This document shows, in pieces, positions 1 through 7,480 of a stretch of DNA of 64,000 nt. The notes beneath the pieces are model-generated. The model was not told the origin of the DNA. It ran no database searches and saw only the letters and a program-made list of their open reading frames with translations. This stretch comes from Micromonospora_I sp040659735 (GTDB taxonomy: Bacteria; Actinomycetota; Actinomycetes; Mycobacteriales; Micromonosporaceae). Made by a program: the position numbers and the translations under genes. Every line of letters begins with the position of its first letter. Position 1 is the first letter of the stretch. The stretch lies in the NCBI RefSeq assembly GCF_040659735.1, contig NZ_JBFANZ010000001.1, positions 62,001 to 126,000 on the forward strand, written 5' to 3'.

Positions 1-1025
1 TCGCGCGTGCGGTCGCGATCGCGCGTCCGGTCCAGCACCCACTTCGTACGCGGACGCCGCCGGTTCTCGTACGCGGCGAGCGCGCCCCTGACCGTCCCGG
101 AGCGGCGCAGCGCGTCGGCGAGCACCAGCGCGTCCTCCAATGCCATCGCGGCCCCCTGGGACAGGGTCGGCGCGGTGGCGTGCGCCGCGTCGCCCACCAG
201 CACCACGCCGCCACGGGACCAACAGCCCAGTTCGACCTCGTCGACGGCCGCGACCTGCACCGTCTCCAGCGCCTCGAGCACGGGGGGCACGGGGCCGGCG
301 AACCCGCCGAAGACCTCGCGCAGCCGGGCGACCGGATCGGGGGGCAGCGCGCCGTCCGGCGGCAGCGCCTCGTCGGCGTAGCAGTAGAGCCTCCCGTTGC
401 CCATCGGCATCACCACGAAGCCCGCGCGGCGGCCGAGCACGCCCGTCCACGCGGTCACCTCCGGACCGCCGGTGACCACGCTGCGGTAGACGATCTGGCC
501 GACCGGCCGGGCGGCGCCGCCGAGGGCGGACATCGCCCGGACCGCGGATCGTCGGCCGTCGGCGCCGATGACCAGGTCGTACTCGGCGTGGGAGCCGTCG
601 GCGAAGGCGACCTTCGTCGTTTCGTCGCCCACCTCCAGCCCGGACACCCCGGTGCGGTGCCGGACGTCGCCGCCGGCGCCGGTGAGCAGCACCCGGTGCA
701 GGTCCGCGCGGGGCAGGGCGCGCGACTCGCCGACGCCGTCCCACAGTTTGCCGAGGTCGACGGCGCAGAGTTGCCGGCCCCGTACGTCGAGGAAGCGTTG
801 GGTCGAGATGACATCGCCGAGCGGGCGGAGCGGAGCGTCCAGCCCCAGTTCACGCAGGGCCCGCGCGGCATTGCCGGGCAGGAAGATGCCGGCCCCCGGC
901 ACGGTGGACGCCGGCAGTTGCTCCACCACCTCGGGACGGAAGCCCTTCAGGCGCAGCGCTCGGGTCACCGCCAGGCCGGCGATGCCCGCCCCGACAACGA
1001 GAATGCGCACGGTGGATCCGGCCAT
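1..1025 (-). CDS. FAD-dependent monooxygenase, 3' end outside window
   Basis: Group A flavoprotein monooxygenase (PHBH/kynurenine-3-monooxygenase type) that would hydroxylate a small aromatic or similar substrate using NAD(P)H, FAD and O2. The N-terminus carries the dinucleotide-binding fingerprint VGAGIAGLA near residue 10. A central GADGRRSAVR (DG motif) and a late GDAAHAT (FAD ribityl-binding) complete the family signature. The ATG at 1025 is chosen because the Rossmann strand begins about eight residues later. About 341 codons are visible with no stop, so the C-terminal end lies before base 1. The product most resembles the FAD-dependent oxidoreductases that actinomycetes carry in many copies, and the substrate cannot be told from sequence. 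The next gene on this strand, kdgK, ends about 220 bases upstream beyond a strong hairpin, so the two are probably separate transcripts. Confidence 0.88.
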   Translation of the reverse strand, partial: MAGSTVRILVVGAGIAGLAVTRALRLKGFRPEVVEQLPASTVPGAGIFLPGNAARALRELGLDAPLRPLGDVISTQRFLDVRGRQLCAVDLGKLWDGVGESRALPRADLHRVLLTGAGGDVRHRTGVSGLEVGDETTKVAFADGSHAEYDLVIGADGRRSAVRAMSALGGAARPVGQIVYRSVVTGGPEVTAWTGVLGRRAGFVVMPMGNGRLYCYADEALPPDGALPPDPVARLREVFGGFAGPVPPVLEALETVQVAAVDEVELGCWSRGGVVLVGDAAHATAPTLSQGAAMALEDALVLADALRRSGTVRGALAAYENRRRPRTKWVLDRTRDRDRTR

Positions 1026-1156
1026 GTCGGCGACGCCTCCGAAGGGGTGGACACGCGTTGAAGCCAAGAGACTACTGCCGGCCACACGAGCGGCGATAGG
1101 CCCTCACCGATGCGCGCCAGGCGCGCACCCCGTCCAGATCCTCCCCCGCCCCGCGC

Positions 1157-1225
1157 GATCTTGCAGTTGTGGCCTCCGATAACGAGCAATTTATCCGCTT
1201 TTGCCGGGGCCACAACTGCAAGATC
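1157..1225. repeat. Perfect 18-bp inverted repeat, likely kdgK terminator (family B)
   Basis: GATCTTGCAGTTGTGGCC at 1157-1174 is exactly complementary to 1208-1225, with a 33-base AT-richer loop. It lies 17 bases beyond the kdgK stop on the minus strand, a terminator-like position. One arm recurs at 39944-39960 just after another minus-strand stop codon, which suggests an interspersed repeat family rather than a one-off terminator. Confidence 0.75.
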
Positions 1226-1242
1226 GACGGGAGGTAGGGGGG

Positions 1243-2337
1243 TCAGCGTTGGACGCGGGCGCCGGCGCCGCGGACGAGCGCCTCCACCTCTTTCAGGTTG
1301 GCCATCGAGGTGTCGCCGGGGGTGGTCATGGCGAGAGCGCCGTGGGCCGCGCCGTATTCGATCGCGGTGGCCAGGTCGCCCTTCTCCAGCAGGCCGTAGA
1401 TGAGGCCGGAGGCGAAGCTGTCGCCCCCGCCGACGCGGTCCATGATCTCCAGCCCGGTCCGGTGCGTGGCCTCGACGAACCGCCCGTCGCCCCAGGCGAT
1501 CGCGCCCCAGTCGTTGACCGTGGCGGTCCGTACCGTCCGGAGCGTGGTCGCGACGACCTTGAAGTTGGCGTACTCCTTCGTGACCTCTTCGATCATCCGC
1601 TGGAAGTTCGCCACCTCCAGCTCGGAGAGGTTCTCGTCGGTGTCCGGCACGTCGAAGCCGAGCGAGGCGGTGAAGTCCTCCTCGTTACCGATCATCACGT
1701 CGACGTACCGGGCCAGCCGCCGGTTGACCTCCTGCGCGCGGGTCTGGCCACCCACCGCCTTCCAGAGGCTGGGGCGGTAGTTCAGGTCGTACGAGATGAT
1801 CGTCCCGTGCCGGCGCGCGGCGGACATGGCCGCCTCGATCGTGTCCGGGGTGGTCTCCGACAGGGCCGCGTAGATGCCGCCGGTGTGCAGCCACCGCACA
1901 CCGAGGGTGCCGAAGAGGTGGTCCCAGTCGACGTCCTCGGCGCGGAGCTGACTGGCGGCGGTGTGGCCGCGGTCGGAGGTGCCGACCGCGCCGCGGACGC
2001 CGAAGCCGCGCTCGGTGAAGTTGAGGCCGTTGCGGACCGCGCGGCCGATCCCGTCGTACGGCAGCCACGTGATGAACGAGGTGTCCACGCCGCCCTGCAG
2101 GACCAGGTCCTCCAGCAGGTGTCCCACCTCGTTGTCGGCGAAGGCGGTCACGATCCCGGTGCGCAGCCCGAAGCAGCGGCGCAGCCCGCGCGCGACGTTG
2201 TACTCGCCACCGCCCTCCCACGCCCGGAAGCTGCGGGCGGTGCGGACCCGCCCCTCGCCGGGATCGAGGCGGAGCATGATCTCGCCGAGCGACACGAGGT
2301 CGTAGCGGCATTCGTCGGCGGGTCGGAGCTGCAGCAT
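1243..2337 (-). CDS. kdgK: 2-keto-3-deoxygluconate kinase, PfkB family
   Basis: Phosphorylates 2-keto-3-deoxygluconate to KDPG, the substrate of the aldolase encoded just upstream. The roughly 364-residue product has ribokinase-fold features: an N-terminal GEIMLRLDP strand, a GGGEYNVA sugar-binding segment near residue 43, and the C-terminal anion-hole motif GGGDSFASG with the catalytic base Asp306. The length and the pairing with KDPG aldolase support KdgK over other PfkB sugar kinases. The chosen ATG lies 2 bases after the eda stop codon. A GTG at 2343 overlaps that stop (GTGA) and is an alternative that adds two residues. Translational coupling with eda is therefore likely, and the pair probably responds to the divergent IclR-family gene. 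Confidence 0.9.
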   Translation of the reverse strand: MLQLRPADECRYDLVSLGEIMLRLDPGEGRVRTARSFRAWEGGGEYNVARGLRRCFGLRTGIVTAFADNEVGHLLEDLVLQGGVDTSFITWLPYDGIGRAVRNGLNFTERGFGVRGAVGTSDRGHTAASQLRAEDVDWDHLFGTLGVRWLHTGGIYAALSETTPDTIEAAMSAARRHGTIISYDLNYRPSLWKAVGGQTRAQEVNRRLARYVDVMIGNEEDFTASLGFDVPDTDENLSELEVANFQRMIEEVTKEYANFKVVATTLRTVRTATVNDWGAIAWGDGRFVEATHRTGLEIMDRVGGGDSFASGLIYGLLEKGDLATAIEYGAAHGALAMTTPGDTSMANLKEVEALVRGAGARVQR

Positions 2338-2339
2338 GG

Positions 2340-3005
2340 TCACGCCTCCGGAGTGGGTCGGGCGGCGGCGACGGCCGCGGCGGTCAGGCTGGTGACCTCG
2401 TCCCACTTGCCGGCGGCGAGCAGGTCGGGGGCGACCATCCAGGTGCCGCCGACGGCGAGGACGGCCGGGACGGCGAGATAGTCGGGCAGGTTGCGGGTGT
2501 TGACGCCGCCGGTCGGGATGAAGCGCACCGACCGGAAGGGCGCCGCCAGCGCCTTGATCATGGCGACGCCGCCGAGCTGCTCGGCGGGGAAGAACTTGAC
2601 GGTCTCCAGGCCGGCGTCGAGCGCCATCTGGATCTCGGTCGCGCTGGAGACGCCGGGGAAGACCGGGATGCCGAGCTCCTGGCAGTGCCGCACGACGGCG
2701 GGGCTGAAGCCGGGGCTGACCACGAAGCGGGCGCCCGCCTCGACGGCCCGGTCGACCTGGGCCGGGGTCAGCACCGTCCCGGCGCCGACGAGGAGCTCCG
2801 GGTTCTCCGACATGACACGGATCGCGTCGGCCGCGGCGTCGGTGCGGAAGGTCACCTCGGCGCTGCGCAGGCCGCCCGCGGTGAGGGCGGACGCGAGCGG
2901 AGCGGCGTCCTTGGCGTCGTTGAGGACGACGACGGGAAGGATCCGGCCAGCCGCGATAGTGGCGAGAATGTTGGGGGCTTGTTCAGAATCATGAACGGCG
3001 GTCAC
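2340..3005 (-). CDS. eda: KDPG/KHG aldolase
   Basis: Cleaves 2-keto-3-deoxy-6-phosphogluconate to pyruvate and glyceraldehyde 3-phosphate, the last step of the Entner-Doudoroff or uronate route. The 221-residue protein has the class I aldolase residues: Glu50 in the SAEVTFRT segment and the Schiff-base Lys137 in TVKFFPAE. GAGTVLT and PTGGV phosphate-site loops are also present. It starts at a GTG that sits inside a 16-bp palindrome, so the operator candidate overlaps the translation start. The gene is first in a two-gene unit with kdgK and is divergent from an IclR-type regulator 66 bases away. This arrangement is typical of locally regulated sugar-acid catabolism. Confidence 0.93.
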   Translation of the reverse strand: MTAVHDSEQAPNILATIAAGRILPVVVLNDAKDAAPLASALTAGGLRSAEVTFRTDAAADAIRVMSENPELLVGAGTVLTPAQVDRAVEAGARFVVSPGFSPAVVRHCQELGIPVFPGVSSATEIQMALDAGLETVKFFPAEQLGGVAMIKALAAPFRSVRFIPTGGVNTRNLPDYLAVPAVLAVGGTWMVAPDLLAAGKWDEVTSLTAAAVAAARPTPEA

Positions 3006-3015
3006 CTACGTGACC
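3000..3015. promoter_or_regulatory. Palindrome over the eda start, candidate IclR operator
   Basis: GGTCAC at 3000-3005 and GTGACC at 3010-3015 are perfectly complementary around CTAC. The site overlaps the eda GTG and lies in the eda/iclR divergent region, where IclR-family regulators usually bind. Binding is inferred from position and symmetry only. Confidence 0.45.
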
Positions 3016-3071
3016 ATACCGACACCGCTCGCGCTGTCAACCCCGACGCGATCATCGTTAGAGTGGCCGCC

Positions 3072-3848
3072 ATGACCATGGGCGAAGGATTCCAGCCGGT
3101 GAAGTCGGCCGGCCGGACACTCGAGGTACTGGAGGCGCTCGCCGAGTCTCCCGGCCGCCGCTCGCTGGTCGACCTCGCCCGCGCCCTGGACATCCCCAAG
3201 AGCAGCCTGCACGGAATCCTCCGCACGATGATCCAGCGCGGCTGGGTGGAGGCGGACGGCACCGGCACGCGCTTCGGGCTCGGCGTACGGGCACTGCAGG
3301 TCGGGGCGGCATACCTGGAGACCGACGACGCGGTCGGACTGATGTCGGCCGTACTCGATGAACTGTCCCGGCAGTTCGGCGAGACCGTGCACCTCGGGCG
3401 CCTCGACGGGCCGCACGTCGTCTACATGGCGAAACGGGAATCGATCCATCCGCTCCGGCTCTACAGCGCGATCGGCCGGCACCTGCCGGCACACGCCACC
3501 GCGCTGGGCAAGGTGCTCCTCGCCGAACGCAGCGACGAGGCGGTGGACCGGCTGCTGAACTGGCCGCTGGCCGCGCTGACCCGGCACACCATTACGGATC
3601 CGGCCACGCTCCACGCCGAACTCGCGACCGCGCGCGAGCGGGGCTACGCGATCGACCGCGAGGAGAACACCGAGGGCATCGTGTGCTTCGCGATCGCGGT
3701 GCCGCTGCAGAGCCCGGCGACCGACGCGATCAGCCTCTCCGTGCCGGCCGCGCGGATCGGCCCGGGGAGCGAGGACGAGATCGTCGCCGCCCTGCGCCGG
3801 GCAGCCAACCAGGTCCGCGCCGCCCGCAGCCTGCTCTCCGCAATCTGA
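3072..3848 (+). CDS. IclR-family transcriptional regulator
   Basis: A DNA-binding regulator of about 258 residues. The N-terminal winged helix-turn-helix (about residues 8-70) contains the recognition stretch SLVDLARALDIPKSSLHGIL. It is followed by the IclR effector domain with the typical HLGRLDGPHVVYMAKRES and GRHLPAHATALGKVLLA segments. The ATG at 3072 fits the usual short N-terminal arm, and upstream in-frame sequence is not IclR-like. Its divergent position next to eda-kdgK suggests that it controls that pair in response to KDG or a related sugar acid. Activator or repressor action cannot be told here. A family A hairpin repeat follows about 85 bases after the stop, across a strongly C-rich stretch. 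Confidence 0.9.
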   Translation: MTMGEGFQPVKSAGRTLEVLEALAESPGRRSLVDLARALDIPKSSLHGILRTMIQRGWVEADGTGTRFGLGVRALQVGAAYLETDDAVGLMSAVLDELSRQFGETVHLGRLDGPHVVYMAKRESIHPLRLYSAIGRHLPAHATALGKVLLAERSDEAVDRLLNWPLAALTRHTITDPATLHAELATARERGYAIDREENTEGIVCFAIAVPLQSPATDAISLSVPAARIGPGSEDEIVAALRRAANQVRAARSLLSAI

Positions 3849-3934
3849 CTCCCACGCTCACGCCCCACCCCACGCCCCCCACGCCCCGCCCCCGCCCCGC
3901 CCCATGCCCCGCCCGTCCCACGCCCCGCTCGCCT

Positions 3935-4017
3935 CGTCGATCAAGGACGTATTCACACGGTTTGATCTCCAATCGTGGGAATACGTCCTTGATCGACGCA
4001 AGACTCCTTGATCGACG
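3935..4017. repeat. Hairpin repeat, family A copy 1
   Basis: CGTCGATCAAGGACGTATTC at 3935-3954 pairs perfectly with 3979-3998. A third half-site (CTCCTTGATCGACG) ends at 4017. After one mismatch the pairing continues a few bases into the loop. It lies between the iclR stop and the GH12 promoter. Copies 2 (5612) and 3 (34340) share the outer arm and the three-half-site layout but differ in the inner arm. The 86 bases before it are almost purely C/A/G, with long C runs on this strand. Confidence 0.85.
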
Positions 4018-4073
4018 CGGGCGCGCGGCCATTGCCAACCCTTTTCATGGATGTCAATGTGTCCTAGCTTCAA

Positions 4074-4087
4074 TGGGAGCGCGCCCG
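4074..4087. promoter_or_regulatory. CebR/CelR-like operator upstream of the endoglucanase
   Basis: TGGGAGCGCGCCCG matches the 14-bp CebR/CelR cellulase operator TGGGAGCGCTCCCA at 12 positions. It lies 46 bases before the GH12 start codon. The family and its site are established in streptomycetes and Thermobifida; use of this site here is inferred. Confidence 0.5.
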
Positions 4088-4132
4088 TTCGACCAACCGT
4101 CCCCTCGGGTCCCCCACAGCCAAGGAGCATCC

Positions 4133-5536
4133 ATGCGTCGCCTCACCCGCGCCCTAGCGGCTTCGTGCCTGCTCATCGCCGGCACACTCGCCACCGTCGC
4201 CGCCGGCGGCGGCCCCGCCCGGGCCGACACCCTGATCTGCGAGCAGTACGGCGCCACCACCATCCAGAGCCGCTACGTCGTCCAGAACAACCGCTGGGGC
4301 AGCAGCGCCGAGCAGTGCATCAACGTCACCGGCACCGGGTTCTCGATCACGAGTCAGCAGGGCAGCGCCGCCACGAACGGCGCGCCGCTGTCGTACCCGT
4401 CGGTCTACTTCGGCTGCCACTACGGCAACTGCTCCCCCGGCACCAACCTGCCGATCCAGGTGAGCCAGATCAGCAGCGCGACCAGCAGCATCAGCTACAC
4501 GTACGCGGGCGGCACCTACAACGCCTCGTACGACATCTGGCTCGACCCGACGCCGAAGACCACCGGGGTCAACCAGATGGAGATCATGATCTGGTTCAAC
4601 CGCCAGGGCTCGATCCAACCGATCGGCTCCCGCACCGGCAGCGCCACGGTCGGCGGTCGCACCTGGGAGGTGTGGAGCGGCAACAACGGCGGCAACAACG
4701 TCATCTCGTACGTCGCGCCCTCCCCGATCAGCAGCTGGAACTTCAGCGTGCTGGACTTCATCAACGACGTCCGCAGCCGCGGCGCGATCACCAACTCGTG
4801 GTACCTCACCAGCGTCCAGGCCGGCTTCGAACCGTGGAACGGCGGCGTCGGCCTCGCGGTCAACTCCTTCTCGGCCACGGTGAACGGGGGCGGTGGCGGA
4901 GGCGGCGGTGACAATCAGCCGCCGAGCACACCCGGTCAGCCCTCGGCGAGCAACGTCACCGCCAACAGCGTCGCGCTGAACTGGCCGGCGTCCACCGACA
5001 ACGTCGGCGTGACCGGCTACGACGTCTACCGGCAGCAGGGCGGCGGCGCGGCAACCCAGGTCGGGAACGTGACCGGCACCTCGTACACCGCGACCGGGCT
5101 CTCCGCGTCCACGTCGTACGGATTCTTTGTCCGCGCCCGCGACGCCGCCGGCAACGTGTCGGCCGCCTCGCCCACCCGGACGGTGACCACCTCGGCCGGC
5201 GGCGGGGGCGGGGGCAGCGGCGCCTGCCGGGTCGCGTACACGCCGAACACCTGGAACAACGGCTTCACCGCGAACGTCACGATCACCAACACCGGGTCGA
5301 GCGCGGTCACCGGCTGGACGCTGACCTACAGCCTGCCGGCCGGCCAGTCGATCACCAGTTCGTGGAACGCGACGGTGACCCAGAGCGGGTCGGCGGTGAC
5401 GGCCCGGAACGCCGCCCACAACGGCAGCCTGGCGCCGGGCGCGAACACCTCGTTCGGCTACCAGGCCACCTACTCCGGCACCTACTCCTCCCCCACCGCG
5501 TTCTCGCTGAACGGCACCGCCTGCACCACCGCGTAA
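4133..5536 (+). CDS. Secreted GH12 endoglucanase with Fn3 and CBM2
   Basis: An extracellular beta-1,4-endoglucanase of 467 residues. Residues 1-31 form a signal peptide ending ARA. The GH12 catalytic domain spans about 32-250, with the probable nucleophile Glu150 in NQMEIMIWFN and the acid/base Glu233 in GFEPWNGG. A Gly-rich linker leads to a fibronectin type III domain (about 264-350). A second Gly linker precedes a C-terminal CBM2 cellulose-binding domain (about 361-467) that starts near CRVAYTPNTWNNGFTA. The ATG at 4133 follows an AAGGAG ribosome-binding site. A CebR-like operator lies just upstream, suggesting induction by cello-oligosaccharides. The layout matches the CelB/CelS2-type secreted cellulases of streptomycetes. 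Confidence 0.93.
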   Translation: MRRLTRALAASCLLIAGTLATVAAGGGPARADTLICEQYGATTIQSRYVVQNNRWGSSAEQCINVTGTGFSITSQQGSAATNGAPLSYPSVYFGCHYGNCSPGTNLPIQVSQISSATSSISYTYAGGTYNASYDIWLDPTPKTTGVNQMEIMIWFNRQGSIQPIGSRTGSATVGGRTWEVWSGNNGGNNVISYVAPSPISSWNFSVLDFINDVRSRGAITNSWYLTSVQAGFEPWNGGVGLAVNSFSATVNGGGGGGGGDNQPPSTPGQPSASNVTANSVALNWPASTDNVGVTGYDVYRQQGGGAATQVGNVTGTSYTATGLSASTSYGFFVRARDAAGNVSAASPTRTVTTSAGGGGGGSGACRVAYTPNTWNNGFTANVTITNTGSSAVTGWTLTYSLPAGQSITSSWNATVTQSGSAVTARNAAHNGSLAPGANTSFGYQATYSGTYSSPTAFSLNGTACTTA

Positions 5537-5558
5537 CCACCTCACCGACCGCTGCGCC

Positions 5559-5609
5559 GCGTCGACCACAGCGTCGCGTCGACCACAGCGTCGCGTCGAC
5601 CACAGCGTC
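5559..5609. repeat. Three tandem 17-bp repeats
   Basis: The unit GCGTCGACCACAGCGTC occurs three times exactly (5559-5575, 5576-5592, 5593-5609). A partial fourth copy then runs into the arm of hairpin copy 2. The unit shares GCGTCGA with the hairpin arm, so the array may have grown from the edge of the hairpin. Confidence 0.85.
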
Positions 5610-5611
5610 GC

Positions 5612-5693
5612 GTCGATCAAGGGCTTATTCACACGATCGGAGATCAAAATATGTGAATAAGCCCTTGATCGACCAACAAGTCCTTGATCGACG
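5612..5693. repeat. Hairpin repeat, family A copy 2
   Basis: A 22-bp perfect stem is formed by 5612-5633 and 5652-5673, with an 18-base loop. A third half-site (AGTCCTTGATCGACG) ends at 5693. The inner arm reads GGGCTTATTCACA where copy 1 reads GGACGTATTC, yet both stems are perfectly paired. The loop of this copy resembles the reverse complement of the copy 1 loop. It lies just after the endoglucanase stop. Confidence 0.87.
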
Positions 5694-5715
5694 GGGCGTA
5701 GCGTCGCGGTCATGT

Positions 5716-5941
5716 CACGGATCACCCTCCGCGGGCGTCACCACCGGCCGGCTCGGCGCCGGGGACACCGTGACCTGGGAGGCCCCGCCACCCCGGCCTG
5801 CGCTGGCGGATGGCCGCAGAGATAACCCGGTACGACCGACCGCGCCGGTTCGTCGATGAGCAGACGGTGGGACCGTTCCGGCACTGGCGGCAGGAGCACG
5901 TGTTCCCCGCTGATCGCGGCGGGACCGTCATGCACGAAAGC
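5716..5941 (+). pseudogene. Decayed SRPBCC (polyketide cyclase-like) gene
   Basis: Two reading frames together resemble an SRPBCC/START-like protein. Frame one (5716-5784) encodes AGVTTGRLGAGDTVTWEA. After a frame change, 5798-5941 encodes LRWRMAAEITRYDRPRRF, then VDEQTVGPFRHWRQEHVF and TVMHES. In intact relatives, known from general familiarity, these segments are joined through a short RHFG-like stretch. The start and the C-terminal third are missing. Remains of this kind between two family A repeat copies suggest that the gene was broken by rearrangement or slow decay. No function is expected. Confidence 0.65.
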
Positions 5942-5972
5942 CCCCCTCACCGGACCAACCGCGCGGGGGGGA

Positions 5973-6965
5973 TCACAGTGTGTGGACGAGTCCTTGATCG
6001 ACGGGGACCGAGGCGACCGCGCGCACGGTCTGGTCAGGGACGGAACCCGTCAGGGTCGGGGTGTCGACCTGGTGGGCGTCGGCGAAGACGACGCGGCTGA
6101 AGTCGTGCTCCGGCAGCTGGCGGGGCTGTCCGGCCGGGAGCACCGGCGCCAGCGCCCGGAACACCGCCGCCACCCGCTCGCCGCGGTAGTCCTCCGGGCG
6201 TTCCGTGGCGCGCAGCAGCACGGCTCCGCGCGACAACGGCAGCACCTCCGCGAAGGCGCCCGAGGCGCGCAACGCGTCCGCCCCGCCCAGCCGGCACGTC
6301 AGCTCCTTCGGACACACCGTCACCCACTCGTACCCGCGCACGAAACACCGGCTGGCGTCGGCCGACTCGTCCGGGTCGCGACGCAGCGCCGCATCCAGGA
6401 GCGTCGCCGGCGCGGGGTTCCCCGCGCTGCGCAGCATCTCGCCGTACGCCAGGTCGGCGACCTCCGCCATCCGCCGGGCGAGCTCGATCAGGGCGGAGAC
6501 GACGCGCGGCACCAGGTGCGACCGCTGCGCGAACCCCACGGACGCCTGGAGCTTGAGGTGCCGTCCGCCGCCGAACCGGGTGACGTGCAGGTCGAGTTCG
6601 GCCGCGCCGGGCGCGACGTCGTACCAGTGCGCGGAGAGCTGGCCCAGCTCTTCGGTCAGCCCGTCCGCCCAGCGCGGCGGCCGGCGTCGCCGCCCCCTTC
6701 CCACCGCGCGCTCGTCGAAGGCCGTGAAGGAGGTCGTCGGCTCGGGGGCGCCCGCCGGCTGCGCGAACGGCAGGAGCAGTCGGCAGGCCTCGTCGTGCCA
6801 CAACTGCAGCAGCGGGGCGATGTGTGACACGTGCCCGGCGCCGTCGACATAGAGCACGAGAGTCGCGAGATCCGGCTCCGGCTCCGGCTCGTCGACCTGC
6901 ATCCAAGACGGCATGGTCAGTCCACCGCCGTAGTCGTTCACGTTCATCGCCATCCCCTCCGACAC
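5973..6965 (-). CDS. Protein of unknown function, 330 residues
   Basis: I do not recognise a characterised family. The predicted soluble protein begins with an acidic Pro/Glu segment (DEPEPEPD) and has no signal peptide or clear membrane span. A basic patch (GRGRRRRPPRW) lies near residue 95. Mixed alpha/beta sequence follows, including repeated short hydrophobic strands such as LDLHVTRF. Several Met codons (6965, 6953, 6947, 6914) could start it; 6965 gives the longest product and none has a strong ribosome-binding site. The last codons (VDQGLVHTL) are encoded by a family A repeat half-site, so the C-terminus looks captured from a repeat. The amino acid composition fits the host, which supports a real gene. 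Confidence 0.65.
   Translation of the reverse strand: MSEGMAMNVNDYGGGLTMPSWMQVDEPEPEPDLATLVLYVDGAGHVSHIAPLLQLWHDEACRLLLPFAQPAGAPEPTTSFTAFDERAVGRGRRRRPPRWADGLTEELGQLSAHWYDVAPGAAELDLHVTRFGGGRHLKLQASVGFAQRSHLVPRVVSALIELARRMAEVADLAYGEMLRSAGNPAPATLLDAALRRDPDESADASRCFVRGYEWVTVCPKELTCRLGGADALRASGAFAEVLPLSRGAVLLRATERPEDYRGERVAAVFRALAPVLPAGQPRQLPEHDFSRVVFADAHQVDTPTLTGSVPDQTVRAVASVPVDQGLVHTL
5989..6003. repeat. Solitary family A half-site inside a coding end
   Basis: AGTCCTTGATCGACG matches the third half-site of copies 1 and 2. On the minus strand it is read in frame as VDQGL, within the last ten codons of the unknown gene. Confidence 0.7.
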
Positions 6966-6993
6966 CCCAGGACCCGATACCGTAGCGGCAACT

Positions 6994-7044
6994 CACGAAA
7001 AAAACACCGGGGTAAGGCCCCGCCGCGAATATGAATTTTTCGTG
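6994..7044. promoter_or_regulatory. Hairpin upstream of the unknown gene
   Basis: CACGAAAAA at 6994-7002 pairs with TTTTTCGTG at 7036-7044. A nested GGGG/CCCC stem lies at 7009-7012 and 7018-7021. It sits 29 bases upstream of the 6965 start on the minus strand, in a locally AT-rich patch. It could be a 5'-UTR attenuator or a factor-independent terminator; neither is proven. Confidence 0.4.
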
Positions 7045-7480
7045 ATCGGCCAAGGGTGCACACCGCGTACACCGACCGCGACGTAGCGACATCGCATATT
7101 GCCCGTCTTCATTGGCGAAAGCGCACCGCTCCGAACCCATCACGATGTGTTGCGGCGACGCATCCCAGCTACCGCAGCGTTCGCAATGCGCACACACCCC
7201 GGCCGCTTACCGGGTGCAGCAGCGACGTTACGGCGCGCAGCTGGCGTGAAAGCGCGACGGGGGGTCTTGTATAACGCGGCAAAACCGTTAACCATGAGCA
7301 TCTTCGAATTGCCGCTTCATATCCGGAAAGCGGGGCGCGGCTTGCTCCGCGAGTGCGATCGCACCATGCCCGGCGACGCAATCGCGGCCGCGCGCCGGTA
7401 TCGACTGCACGCGCTTTCCACCGCCACGATGAATGGCCGAGCGTTGTCCGGCGCGATTCCTCTCCCGCGGCGGACCGACC
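7045..7480. other. Gene-free stretch of lower GC
   Basis: No open reading frame here has codon usage like the neighbours or recognisable domains on either strand. The base composition is less GC-rich than the coding sequence around it. I see no convincing RNA gene or mobile-element end. It may hold the promoter of the unknown gene and old decayed sequence. Confidence 0.5.

Noticed and set aside
4154..5725. 523-codon minus-strand open frame opposite the GH12 gene
   Set aside because: It is Arg/Gly/Ala-rich with no domain and is explained by the third-position GC bias of the endoglucanase on the other strand.
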